Shown here: in pieces, positions 40,212 to 49,987 of the stretch
How positions within the stretch are numbered: the first letter of the stretch is position 1
Layout of the letters: each line of letters begins with the position of its first letter
From: Candidatus Phocaeicola excrementigallinarum
GTDB taxonomy: Bacteria; Bacteroidota; Bacteroidia; Bacteroidales; Bacteroidaceae
Reading direction: 5' to 3'
NCBI GenBank assembly: GCA_019120125.1
Contig: DWVR01000057.1
Coordinates: 1-64,000 of the forward strand
Length of the DNA stretch: 64,000 nucleotides
Notes under the pieces: model-generated
Database searches by the model: none
What the model was told of the DNA's origin: nothing
What the model saw: the letters and a program-made list of their open reading frames with translations, nothing else
Made by a program: the position numbers and the translations under genes

Positions 40212-41741
40212 TCAATTATTCTCCACAAGCTGCTTGAGTGCGTTCTCTTCCCGATTCCTCATCTTCCACTCCATACGCACCGTTTTCCCATCATCCGACT
40301 TTATGACCAGATAATCAGAGAGTCTCAGTACAAAAAAGACCGGAGACATACCCTGCACAGAGGTCCACATTCCGCTTTCTTCTCCCATCATCCTCAGATT
40401 CAGAGACACGAAATAACGTTTTCCTTTCACCTCCCCGCTCCACTCACAATTCCTCAAAGTCAATCCCGGCACTCGGCAGTCAACCAGCGAGCGGTCATTA
40501 GTCAAATAGAAATGCCCGTTCCTTACACCGAACCAGAACGATGCCGCACCCGCGCCCAATCCCATCATGGAAGCGTCAGAAATCCGGAACTCATATTCCT
40601 CTTGCGACAAATTCACCAGTCTCATCATACCTCCCGTAAGGGCTAGCAAAGGCTTCAAATCCTCGAACGTACGCAAGAAATCATGGTTGGTCACATCAGC
40701 ATATGCAATAAAAGCCGCACTCCGTTGAGGTTCAGGCATGGCAAATACCATATCCCCTTTCATAGAATTGAATATCATCTGGAAATCAATTGGCATCATG
40801 GAGTTCTCGAACTGCCGGCGGATGGTGGGATTCTCACAAAGCAGACTATACAGCTTGCCTCCATCCACGTTTCCGGTCATCCAAAGTCCCGTATTGGCAG
40901 GGAAAAGATCCATATAGTTTCCCTTCACTTCTCCAGTCGCCTCCATCTGCATTTTCCATATTCTCTCTGTCAACTTGTCAGTAGTCATAAGTTCCGACTC
41001 CAGCACAACCATCCCTTCCTCAAAATTCAAGGTAAGGAATGATCTCACATCTTCCAGCCTCAGGTCAGCCGACACTCCCATCGTGAGTGGGGCCATGTAT
41101 TGCCTCGGCATCAAAGCGAGAGAGACCAGCGCCGCCACATCCTTCGCACTATCCTTCACTTTTCCGAAACCGGACTGCGCCGCAAACCCTCCTTCTTCCT
41201 TCTGACGAAGCCACATCGAAGCCCTGTGCTGCAAGTCTTTCGGGTCACCTCCATCCGTATCGGCCAGCAACAGAAAAGCTTCATCGGTGTATGCTGCCAA
41301 AGCCGTACCTCCAACCACCGTCCATGTGCATCCATCACTTTCGACCAATGATTCACAAATCCGCTGCTCCTGTAAGACCTCCATCAGCCGATCCATCTTG
41401 CTTCCGCTCGACACACGCGCCAACATACCTATCGTCCCGCCTTGTGGGGAAGCGAAGAAATACACCTTGTCGGTCAGTTCCAATCCACTTTCCGACGGAT
41501 CTTCCACAATCCGGTCAATCAATCCTTCCGCACCCCGCATCTCACTTTTCAACGCTCCAACCGCCGCCTCTACGGTACTCTTGTCCGCACCACTTTTACC
41601 GGCCATCTGTTCCAGATTCACCGCCACAACGGCGGCAGCATCCTCCGGAAGCGCATTCACATATTTGCCTCCATCAGCACAAGAAGCCAGCATCAGTACC
41701 AATGCTCCATACACAGGCCAAAAGAAACGATTCGTAAACAT
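40212..41741 (-). CDS. DUF4836-like lipoprotein
   Basis: Lipobox LMLASCADGG; KYVNALPEDAAAVVAVNLEQMAGKSG. Confidence 0.65.
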   Translation of the reverse strand: MFTNRFFWPVYGALVLMLASCADGGKYVNALPEDAAAVVAVNLEQMAGKSGADKSTVEAAVGALKSEMRGAEGLIDRIVEDPSESGLELTDKVYFFASPQGGTIGMLARVSSGSKMDRLMEVLQEQRICESLVESDGCTWTVVGGTALAAYTDEAFLLLADTDGGDPKDLQHRASMWLRQKEEGGFAAQSGFGKVKDSAKDVAALVSLALMPRQYMAPLTMGVSADLRLEDVRSFLTLNFEEGMVVLESELMTTDKLTERIWKMQMEATGEVKGNYMDLFPANTGLWMTGNVDGGKLYSLLCENPTIRRQFENSMMPIDFQMIFNSMKGDMVFAMPEPQRSAAFIAYADVTNHDFLRTFEDLKPLLALTGGMMRLVNLSQEEYEFRISDASMMGLGAGAASFWFGVRNGHFYLTNDRSLVDCRVPGLTLRNCEWSGEVKGKRYFVSLNLRMMGEESGMWTSVQGMSPVFFVLRLSDYLVIKSDDGKTVRMEWKMRNREENALKQLVENN

Positions 41742-41766
41742 CATCCAGAATTTTAAGATTATTCTA

Positions 41767-42477
41767 TCAACTATTGACAATATTCATCAGATGTACCGCC
41801 ACAAGGGCCGCAGTCTCCGTACGCAAACGCGACTTGCCGAGACTTACCGACTTGAAACCATGCTCTTCGGCCATCTGTACCTCTTCGGGACTGAAGTCCC
41901 CCTCCGGGCCGACCAGCACCACCGCTTCCTCACCCCGTTGAAACACATCCTTCAGCAAAGGCTTCTCCCCTTCATGACAATGACAGATGAATTTCTGTCC
42001 AGAAAATTCCCTGTCCATGAAACGGGAAAAATCAACCATCCCGTTCACTACCGGCTTCCTCGCCTTGAGCGACTGCTTCATGGCCGACACCACGATCTTC
42101 TCTACCCGTTCCGTCTTGATGACCTTTCGTTCCGAAAAATGACAATTCAGGAAGCTCAACTCATCAAGCCCGATCTCAGTAGCCTTCTCCGCCAGCCACT
42201 CCACACGGTCCATGTTTTTCGTCGGAGCCATGGCCAAATGCAGATGTCCTTCCCAAAGCGGACTCTGCGCGATAGTCTGGGTCACCTTCACCTGGCAACG
42301 CTTACCGGAAGCCGCACTGATGACCGCGCGATAAAAGCTTCCCTTACCGTCTGTCAAAACAATCTCGTCACCTTCTCTCAAACGGAGGACCCGAAGGCAA
42401 TGTCCCGCCTCCTCCTCCGGCAGTTCCGGATCTGTCAAAATATCCGGTGCATAAAACAAATGCATGTTATCTGTCAA
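41767..42477 (-). CDS. rsmE: 16S rRNA (uracil-1498-N3)-methyltransferase
   Basis: MHLFYAPDIL, GHCLRVLRLREGDEI, LVGPEGDFSPEEV, SLGKSRLRTETAALVAV. Confidence 0.92.
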   Translation of the reverse strand: MTDNMHLFYAPDILTDPELPEEEAGHCLRVLRLREGDEIVLTDGKGSFYRAVISAASGKRCQVKVTQTIAQSPLWEGHLHLAMAPTKNMDRVEWLAEKATEIGLDELSFLNCHFSERKVIKTERVEKIVVSAMKQSLKARKPVVNGMVDFSRFMDREFSGQKFICHCHEGEKPLLKDVFQRGEEAVVLVGPEGDFSPEEVQMAEEHGFKSVSLGKSRLRTETAALVAVHLMNIVNS

Positions 42478-42536
42478 AATTTAAAAAGTTAACGCACAGA
42501 CAAGACCCACATATTCCACATAAAAGCCGGCCCTCA

Positions 42537-43103
42537 CTATTCGGCCTCTTTCTTCCTACGTCTGATCTCATCCCTGATTTCCGAAGCTCTCTCATAATCC
42601 TCCGCCTTTACGGCATCATCCATCGCTTTCTGCAACATGTCCAGACTCACGCTGTTCACCGAAAGCGTATAGGTAGACCCATCCTCCGAAATATTACGGA
42701 GCATTTCCCGGTCCAACAAGTCTTCCACCACAAACACCGGAAAATCCATGTAATACGACAGACAAATGGCATCCGTAGTCCGCGAGTCCACCCGGTACTC
42801 CAGACCGTCAGGACGTTCCACATAAATAAAGGAAGAATAAATGCCGTCGGAAACGTCATAGATAAGCGCCTTCTTGATTTTCAGGTCGCCTTGCCTCAGC
42901 AGATTGCCAACCATCTCATACGTCAACGGACGGGGGGTCTTATAGGCCATACGCGCTATTTTAATGCAATGCGCTTCATGGGCACCGATAATAAGAGCCA
43001 GTTTGCGTCTCGCCACACCGATCTCTTCCAGCACCAACGCATACGCATTAGAAGGACGCAACACGGTCGACATGTCGAGTACCCTCATTGCTATTTCATT
43101 CAT
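42537..43103 (-). CDS. bifunctional nuclease (DUF151) family protein
   Basis: IIGAHEAHCIKIA, RPLTYEMVGNLL, DSRTTDAICLSYYMDFPVFV. Confidence 0.85.
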   Translation of the reverse strand: MNEIAMRVLDMSTVLRPSNAYALVLEEIGVARRKLALIIGAHEAHCIKIARMAYKTPRPLTYEMVGNLLRQGDLKIKKALIYDVSDGIYSSFIYVERPDGLEYRVDSRTTDAICLSYYMDFPVFVVEDLLDREMLRNISEDGSTYTLSVNSVSLDMLQKAMDDAVKAEDYERASEIRDEIRRRKKEAE

Positions 43104-43116
43104 ATAACCTCCTTAG

Positions 43117-44382
43117 TTAACTGTTTTTTTCATGTCTATACTTGAATATCAGCGAAAAGGCCACCGCCACCACCAACGCGTATGCCGCAAAGATGAACCA
43201 GGCCTTGCTCCACCCTTCCACCTGTGGGAGGGCGGAATTGAAATCCACGAACCTGTTCACCACCCACTGTGCGCCCAACGTACCTACCGTAGCGCCGATG
43301 CCATTGGTCATGATAATGAACAGTCCCTGCGCGCTGGAACGGATTGAAAGATCCGTCTCCTTGTCCACGAACAATGAACCGGACACATTGAAAAAATCGA
43401 ACGCCACGCCATAGACAATCATCGAAAGGATGAACATCCACACTCCGTCACCCGGATTTCCCAGTCCGAACAGACCGAAACGCAACACCCACGCCATCAT
43501 GGCTATCAACATCACGCGCTTTATTCCGAAACGTCCCAAAAAGAAAGGTATCAGCAAGATACAACAGGTCTCGCTGATCTGAGAGAGGGAAATCAACAGA
43601 TTCGCATGCCGTACACCGAATGTGTCCGCATATTCAGGCATGGCGCTGAAACTCGTGATAAACGGATTGGCAAACCCATTGGTTATCTGCAACGATACAC
43701 CCAAGAGCATCGAGAAAATAAAGAATACCGCCATCTTCCGATCCTTGAAAAGCATGAACGCCCGCAATCCCAACGCGCTGGCCAACGACCTGTGTCCCTT
43801 TCCGGTATCCCGGCTTACAGGGCACTCAGGCAACGTATTGGCATAGACGGCCAACAACAGGCCCCAAACAGCACACGCGAAAAACTGCATGCAGTTCTGC
43901 TGGAAACCCAAAAGGTCGACCAGCCACATGGAACAGATAAAACCGATTGTGCCGAACGTACGGATAGGAGGAAAAGCCTTAATAGTCTCCTGTCCAGCTT
44001 TCTCAAGCACCGTATACGCTACCGAATTCGATAATCCCAGTGTCGGCATATAGAATGCCACGCTTGCCGAATAAAAGGCGAACAGAGGAGTAAACTCCAC
44101 GTGGGGACCCATCGTCATCGCGTAATAGCCTCCGCCCGCCATGAACATGGCCGCCAACAGATGACTAAATCCCAGCAGACGCTGGGCAGGCACCCAACGG
44201 TCAGCCACAATACCCAGCACGGCAGGCATGAACAGCGACACAACACCCTGCATCGCATAGAACAGACCTATATGGCCGCCCAGTCCTACCTTCGCCAAAT
44301 ATGTTCCCATTGACGTAAGATACGCTCCCCACACGGCGAACTGCAGGAAGTTCATCACAATCAGTCTGATCTTGATATTCAC
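43117..44382 (-). CDS. nucleoside:H+ symporter-like MFS transporter
   Basis: MNIKIRLIVMNFLQFAVWGAYLTSMGTYL; 12 hydrophobic segments. Confidence 0.85.
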   Translation of the reverse strand: MNIKIRLIVMNFLQFAVWGAYLTSMGTYLAKVGLGGHIGLFYAMQGVVSLFMPAVLGIVADRWVPAQRLLGFSHLLAAMFMAGGGYYAMTMGPHVEFTPLFAFYSASVAFYMPTLGLSNSVAYTVLEKAGQETIKAFPPIRTFGTIGFICSMWLVDLLGFQQNCMQFFACAVWGLLLAVYANTLPECPVSRDTGKGHRSLASALGLRAFMLFKDRKMAVFFIFSMLLGVSLQITNGFANPFITSFSAMPEYADTFGVRHANLLISLSQISETCCILLIPFFLGRFGIKRVMLIAMMAWVLRFGLFGLGNPGDGVWMFILSMIVYGVAFDFFNVSGSLFVDKETDLSIRSSAQGLFIIMTNGIGATVGTLGAQWVVNRFVDFNSALPQVEGWSKAWFIFAAYALVVAVAFSLIFKYRHEKNS

Positions 44383-44395
44383 GACCGTATCGTTT

Positions 44396-46996
44396 TTAGT
44401 TCTTCATCAATGCCACTATGGAAGTGATCATCGTGGCGAGTGAAGCGAACGAGGAAGCTCCCGACATCAATGTCGCAAAGTTGAAGTTCCGTTTCTTGCT
44501 CGGCACTACAATCTCGCATCCCGGCTCTATCTGGTCTTTTCCGCCTCCCTTTACCTTGGCCACTTGCCCGTTCATGTAAATGATGAACTTCTGACGTTTC
44601 TTCGCATTATTCGAATATCCACCGGCCTGGCTCAGATAATAGTCCACTCCTTTTCCTTTTATATAGGATACGGTGTTCGGCAACATCACCGCACCGTTGA
44701 TCTTCACTGTATTATTGTATTCCGGCACCCGGATGGTATCCCCCGCACGGAGTACAATATCGGCATCGCTTCCCGGATTAGCCAACGCCTTTTCCAGATC
44801 GATACCTACCGTAAACGTACTGTCCACTTTCAGGTCGAGCGCGCTGATCTCCTCCGTACCCAACTCTTTGCGGATCATTCGGATCACATCTTCCATACGC
44901 TTCAGCTCCTCGCTGTTGGCCACGCGGATCAGCTTCGCTCCTCTTACATAAGCAAAACTGTTCACACCGCCCGCACGGGTGATGATGCTGCTCAGACGCT
45001 CGCTTTTCGTATTCAAGGCATACTGGCCGTCGAAAAGTACCTCACCTTGTACCGTAACATTTTTCTGCTCGCTGAAGCTCGGACTACGGCGCACATACAC
45101 CTGATCATACGGTTCAAGGGTGAATCCCGGCTGGCCATCGATCACAAAACCGTTTTTCAACTGGAATGTGAAGTTCTGGCCCACCGTAGGAGTCTCCTCC
45201 GTACTTTTCGGATCGCGGATGCGACGTGAAATATCCACCCTCGCGATAGAGGCCGATTCTTTCAGACCGCCGGCCGTAATCACCAGGTCTTCCAGACACA
45301 TGTTCTCCGCATAAGTGTATTCTCCGGGCTGATTCACCTCCCCGAATATCTTCACCGTTCCCAGATCCTTCAGGTCATGGATACTCGGAACGTACAATAT
45401 ATCATTCTTCTGCAACGGCATGTCCGGACTGGTCCCGTCCAGAATGCCTTTGATGTCCACCGAAATCACCTCTTTCGTCAGATTCTCACGCTCACGGTAG
45501 AGTACGGCCCTCGAAAGGAACGCGTCGCCAAGCAGACCGTCGGCCTTCTCCACCAGCTGGCGCACCGTGTTCAACGAACCGCTCAGCTCGTAAACGCCCG
45601 GATGATAAAGGGCACCGCGCACTTCCAGACGGTTGGAGAAACGGTCCAGAATGGAATCCACGGTCACCACATCTCCGTCCATGGTCTTGAACGCCGAGAA
45701 GTCCAGCTCATCCACCGTCGCCACCGAATACTCCCGGCCGTTCTTACGCTGCACGCTCACCGACTTCTTATAGGCATCGGCCATAAATCCGCCCGCATAA
45801 TCCAGTAGGGCCGCCATCGTCTCACCGTCCTTCATCTCATAGAACATCGGACGCTTCACTTTTCCCGTGATTTTCACCAACTCGTCATACGCCGGTACAA
45901 TCACCACATCCCCGTCCTGCAGACGGATATCATCCTCAATACGCCCGTTCAGGATATAGTCGTACACATCCAGCGAGGCCACCGACTTGCCGGCCCTCGA
46001 CACCCTTACGTTACGCAGACTACCTATATCACTCACTCCGCCCGACGCATACAATGCGTGGAACACGGTAGAGAACGATGAGAGCACGTACGATCCCGGG
46101 GCCCGCACCTCGCCCATCACGTTCACCTGGATGGTGCGGATATTCCCAAGCGTTACCTGTATGTTGTTCGCCGAATCAGCATAAATCGTTTTCAACTGCT
46201 CCTTGAGCACCTTACGCGCTTCATCGACGGTCATGTTGTTCAAATACACCGGACCCAGGTTCGGAATGTTCACATACCCATCAGGCGAGACTTCCTCACG
46301 GATAGTGGTCTGGCTGGCTCCCCAGATATCTATAATCACTTCATCGCCAGGGCCCAGACAATAGTTGGCCGGAGTGGCCACATTGTTGTTCGGCTCGAAG
46401 GTCAGATTCTCGATATTGAAGATATTGCGTCCGAACACCTGATTTTCCGGATCCTCTTCCTTCTCCTCATCCTCTTCATCCTCATAATCCTCGCCTTTCA
46501 GCAACTTCTCCAGTTCAATGCGCTTTCTTTTCGACTCCCGCATCTCTTTCGACATGAGATACTCATCAGAACGTTCGACCTTCTCATTTTTTTTCGCCTC
46601 TTTCTTTTTCTGATAGTTGTCAAGGCTCTTGCTCTTGAGCAGGTCATTATTCTCCGGAGTGTCATCCTTCTTCTTATTCACTTCTCTGCTCCGGGAGTCA
46701 GGCGACTTCTGCCCATTCATCAGGCCCTGGCCCACCATACCGTTGGGATACATTCCGCCGCCCATAGACGACTGCATCTGCGAATACACGTCGCGCGCCT
46801 TAAGCAACTGTTCCTGGGTAGCCCCCATGTTCTGTAGTTCAAGCACAATGGTTCGTTCGTCCTTTCCCTGCTGCAACCCCTGTTGCACGTACTGGTTCAC
46901 TTGAGTGTCGGTCAACTGCATCTGCGCCATCATGTCCACGGCACCACATGTCAACAAGCAAAAAACAAGTCCGATGAGCTTTCTTCTCATATTCAT
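44396..46996 (-). CDS. SLBB-domain polysaccharide export (Wza-like) protein
   Basis: YCLGPGDEVIIDIWGASQTTIREEVSPDGYVNIPNLGPVYL and repeated SLBB-like segments. Confidence 0.88.
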   Translation of the reverse strand: MNMRRKLIGLVFCLLTCGAVDMMAQMQLTDTQVNQYVQQGLQQGKDERTIVLELQNMGATQEQLLKARDVYSQMQSSMGGGMYPNGMVGQGLMNGQKSPDSRSREVNKKKDDTPENNDLLKSKSLDNYQKKKEAKKNEKVERSDEYLMSKEMRESKRKRIELEKLLKGEDYEDEEDEEKEEDPENQVFGRNIFNIENLTFEPNNNVATPANYCLGPGDEVIIDIWGASQTTIREEVSPDGYVNIPNLGPVYLNNMTVDEARKVLKEQLKTIYADSANNIQVTLGNIRTIQVNVMGEVRAPGSYVLSSFSTVFHALYASGGVSDIGSLRNVRVSRAGKSVASLDVYDYILNGRIEDDIRLQDGDVVIVPAYDELVKITGKVKRPMFYEMKDGETMAALLDYAGGFMADAYKKSVSVQRKNGREYSVATVDELDFSAFKTMDGDVVTVDSILDRFSNRLEVRGALYHPGVYELSGSLNTVRQLVEKADGLLGDAFLSRAVLYRERENLTKEVISVDIKGILDGTSPDMPLQKNDILYVPSIHDLKDLGTVKIFGEVNQPGEYTYAENMCLEDLVITAGGLKESASIARVDISRRIRDPKSTEETPTVGQNFTFQLKNGFVIDGQPGFTLEPYDQVYVRRSPSFSEQKNVTVQGEVLFDGQYALNTKSERLSSIITRAGGVNSFAYVRGAKLIRVANSEELKRMEDVIRMIRKELGTEEISALDLKVDSTFTVGIDLEKALANPGSDADIVLRAGDTIRVPEYNNTVKINGAVMLPNTVSYIKGKGVDYYLSQAGGYSNNAKKRQKFIIYMNGQVAKVKGGGKDQIEPGCEIVVPSKKRNFNFATLMSGASSFASLATMITSIVALMKN

Positions 46997-47049
46997 TTCT
47001 GTAAACGGTTACTTTTAATGAGTTTCATATTTTTACTCTAAATTACTTG

Positions 47050-47057
47050 CAAAGATA
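47050..47057 (-). promoter_or_regulatory. -7 element (TATCTTTG on minus)
   Basis: CAAAGATA on +, upstream of the SLBB gene. Confidence 0.45.
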
Positions 47058-47272
47058 ATATTTTCCGCCGAATCCGGAAACTGTTTTAAAGGCTGTTTTG
47101 ATTTTTCCAGAAAAATTCCGGCAGAATACACAGAATTTTCCTGGAAGAAATGCCTGCCAGACCAACACAAAACCACAACCAACCGCCATTATCTCCAATT
47201 TTCAGGAGATTTGCTTGCTCGTTCCGCAAAAAACAACGTCCTTTGCAGGCGCAAACTACATACGAAGGTATT

Positions 47273-48280
47273 ATGGCAGACAATTATATCGAAAAACAAT
47301 ACGAAACTTACGAGGCGCGGAAAGCAGCCTGGGAAAAGGAGAACAGATACAAACGGAAAAAGACGGCCGGGCAAACTAGTTCTGCCAACCGTCCGTGTGA
47401 ACGCCTGTTCCACGACCACGGAAAAAAGATTGTGGCCATCCATGACCTTTCCGGCGTGGGGCGCGTGTCGCTCATGGCGGTCATCCCCATCCTCACGTCG
47501 ATGGGCCTGCAGGTGTGTCCGCTCCCCACGGCCATCCTTTCCAACCACACGCAATATCCGGTCTACTCTTTCCTCGACCTGACCGAAGAGATGAAACGCA
47601 TCATCTCCAAATGGGAAGAACTGAACTTCCGCTTCGACGCCTTCTATTCGGGCTATCTGGGTTCGCCCCAGCAGGCGCAGATTGTGGAAGGCTTCATCCG
47701 GAAATTCCGACGCCCCACCGACTTGGTAGTGGTGGACCCCGTCATGGGAGACAACGGAAACCTTTACAAGGGCATAACCGAGGACATGGTGACGGAAATG
47801 AAAAAGCTGATCTGCCTGGCCGACATCATCACACCGAACATGACGGAGCTTTTCCGCCTCCTCGACATGCCTTTCCAAGAAAGCCTGACCGACGCGGAGC
47901 TGAAAGCCGCGCTCAAAGCCTTGTCGGACAAGGGGCCGAGCATCGTCATCGTAACCAGCGTACCGGTAAAGGATGACCCTCATTCCACGTCAGTATATGC
48001 CTACAACCGCTTCGGAAACCGTTACTGGAAAGTAACCTGCCCCTATCTTCCGGCCCACTATCCGGGCACGGGCGACACGTTCACAAGCGTCATCACCGGC
48101 TCACTCATGCAGGGCGACAGCCTGCCCATCGCACTCGACCGGGCCACGCAGTTCATCCTGCAGGGCATACGCGCCACTTTCGGCTACGAGTACGACAACA
48201 TGGAGGGAATCATGCTCGAAAAAGTGCTCCACAACCTCGACATGCCCATTCAGGTGAGCAGCTACGAGCTGGTGGAATGA
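47273..48280 (+). CDS. pyridoxamine/pyridoxal kinase-like PfkB protein
   Basis: IVAIHDLSGVGRVSLMAVIPILTSMGLQVCPLPTAILSNHTQYP, VVDPVMGDNG, PGTGDTFTSVITG. Confidence 0.85.
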   Translation: MADNYIEKQYETYEARKAAWEKENRYKRKKTAGQTSSANRPCERLFHDHGKKIVAIHDLSGVGRVSLMAVIPILTSMGLQVCPLPTAILSNHTQYPVYSFLDLTEEMKRIISKWEELNFRFDAFYSGYLGSPQQAQIVEGFIRKFRRPTDLVVVDPVMGDNGNLYKGITEDMVTEMKKLICLADIITPNMTELFRLLDMPFQESLTDAELKAALKALSDKGPSIVIVTSVPVKDDPHSTSVYAYNRFGNRYWKVTCPYLPAHYPGTGDTFTSVITGSLMQGDSLPIALDRATQFILQGIRATFGYEYDNMEGIMLEKVLHNLDMPIQVSSYELVE

Positions 48281-48378
48281 CAAAAGCCCTGCTTTCGGAA
48301 CATTTTTCGCTCCTTTCCGACAAACGAAATCCGGTTTTTTCTCACCACCTTTGCAAAAAGAAAACAAACCGGACTTAT

Positions 48379-49197
48379 ATGAGCATGAACCACATCCCAC
48401 ATATACCGACCCTTCTCTTCGCCGGAATGCTGATACTGACGGGATGCGACATGATTGAATACCACCCCTACGACATGGACATCGACGGAGAGACGGACAT
48501 CAATGCCACGAACATCCGCCACATCGAATCCGCACTTGAAGGGCGGAAGGAGATTGCCTTCGCCGTGATAAGCGACACGCAACGGTGGTATGACGAGACG
48601 GAGGATGCAGTGGAAGCAATCAACGCGCGCAAAGACATCGACTTCGTGGTGCATACGGGCGACCTGTCGGACTTCGGGCTGAAGCTGGAGTTCGAGAAGC
48701 AGCGTGACATACTGAACCGTCTGGACGTGCCTTATGTGTGCCTGCTGGGGAACCATGACTGTCTGGCCACGGGCGAGGAAGTGTTCCATCGCATTTTCGG
48801 TGAGGAGAACTTTGCGTTCACGGCCGGCAACGTACGCTTTGTCTGCCTTAACACCAACGCATTGGAATACAATTATACCACGGCCGTACCCGACTTCAGC
48901 TATCTGAAAACGGAACTCGAGACAATCCCTCCACAGGCAGAAAAGACAGTGGTGGCCATGCACGCCGGCCCGTTCTCCGAGCAGTTCAACAACAACGTGG
49001 CTTATTTCTTCGAGGAAACCATCAAACGTTTCCCCGACCTGCAGTTCTGCATCTATGGCCACGGGCACAGCGTGGAGGTCAACGAATTCTTCGACGACGG
49101 CATCCTTTATTACGAGTGCGCCTCGGCCAAGAAACGTTCCTATCTCCATTTCACTCTCAACGACAACGGATATACTTATGAAGCGATTAATTATTAA
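48379..49197 (+). CDS. metallophosphoesterase lipoprotein
   Basis: LTGCD lipobox; AVISDTQRW, HTGDLSDFG, LLGNHDC, YGHGHSVEV. Confidence 0.85.
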   Translation: MSMNHIPHIPTLLFAGMLILTGCDMIEYHPYDMDIDGETDINATNIRHIESALEGRKEIAFAVISDTQRWYDETEDAVEAINARKDIDFVVHTGDLSDFGLKLEFEKQRDILNRLDVPYVCLLGNHDCLATGEEVFHRIFGEENFAFTAGNVRFVCLNTNALEYNYTTAVPDFSYLKTELETIPPQAEKTVVAMHAGPFSEQFNNNVAYFFEETIKRFPDLQFCIYGHGHSVEVNEFFDDGILYYECASAKKRSYLHFTLNDNGYTYEAINY

Positions 49198-49858
49198 GAT
49201 ATTCCTTCTGCTTGGCATTCTGCTGGCCTTGCCCGGATCCGCATCTGCCCTCCCCTCCGACTCGACCGGCACGGAGACTTCTGCCTGCCGGACAAGACGC
49301 TGGGACAAGCGTGTACATCTGAAATACAAGCGTTGGGAGCGCCTGAAGCCTACGCACGTCAAATTGCAATACGCCGGTGGGATGGGCATGTTTTCCGTAG
49401 GTGCCGGATGGGACTATGGCAAGCGGTGCCAGTGGGAGACCGACTTCCTGTGGGGATTCCTCCCGAAGCGGTACGGCGCGGGACGCACACGCTCCACATT
49501 CACCGTGAAGCAGAACTACATCCCGTGGAGCGTCAGCATCGACAACTGCTGGGCCGTGGAACCGTTCTATTGCGGCCTGTATCTGACCACCATCACGGGC
49601 GACGAGTTCTGGAAAAAGGAACCGGGACGCTATCCGAACAAATATTATAACTTCAGCACGAAAATCCGCCCGTACCTCTTCATCGGTCAGCGGTTCGGGG
49701 TCAGCCCGGGCCACGACCTTGTCCGCAACATCTCCGTTTTTTACGAGGTGAGCACCTGCGAGCTGTATCTCATCAGCAAGTTCACCAACCGCAGCCTCAG
49801 CATGAAAGACATCTTGCGCTTCTCTTTCGGAGTGAAAGTGCAGATGTTCAGGGACTGA
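49178..49858 (+). CDS. hypothetical outer membrane/secreted protein
   Basis: Signal peptide MKRLIIKIFLLLGILLALPGSASA; aromatic beta-rich sequence; overlaps the previous gene by 20 bp. Confidence 0.7.
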   Translation: MKRLIIKIFLLLGILLALPGSASALPSDSTGTETSACRTRRWDKRVHLKYKRWERLKPTHVKLQYAGGMGMFSVGAGWDYGKRCQWETDFLWGFLPKRYGAGRTRSTFTVKQNYIPWSVSIDNCWAVEPFYCGLYLTTITGDEFWKKEPGRYPNKYYNFSTKIRPYLFIGQRFGVSPGHDLVRNISVFYEVSTCELYLISKFTNRSLSMKDILRFSFGVKVQMFRD

Positions 49859-49950
49859 AAAAACGTCCAGGCACTACGTTACAATCATATCCGGACATGA
49901 GAGACAGGAACATTCGTCCGCCTGGATTTTTCATTTTGCCCTGAAAAGAT

Positions 49951-49958
49951 TATTTTTG
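49951..49958 (+). promoter_or_regulatory. -7 element TATTTTTG
   Basis: TAnnTTTG 30 bp before the pepC-like ATG. Confidence 0.45.
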
Positions 49959-49987
49959 CAGACAGAATAACAAAAACGACTGAAAAC

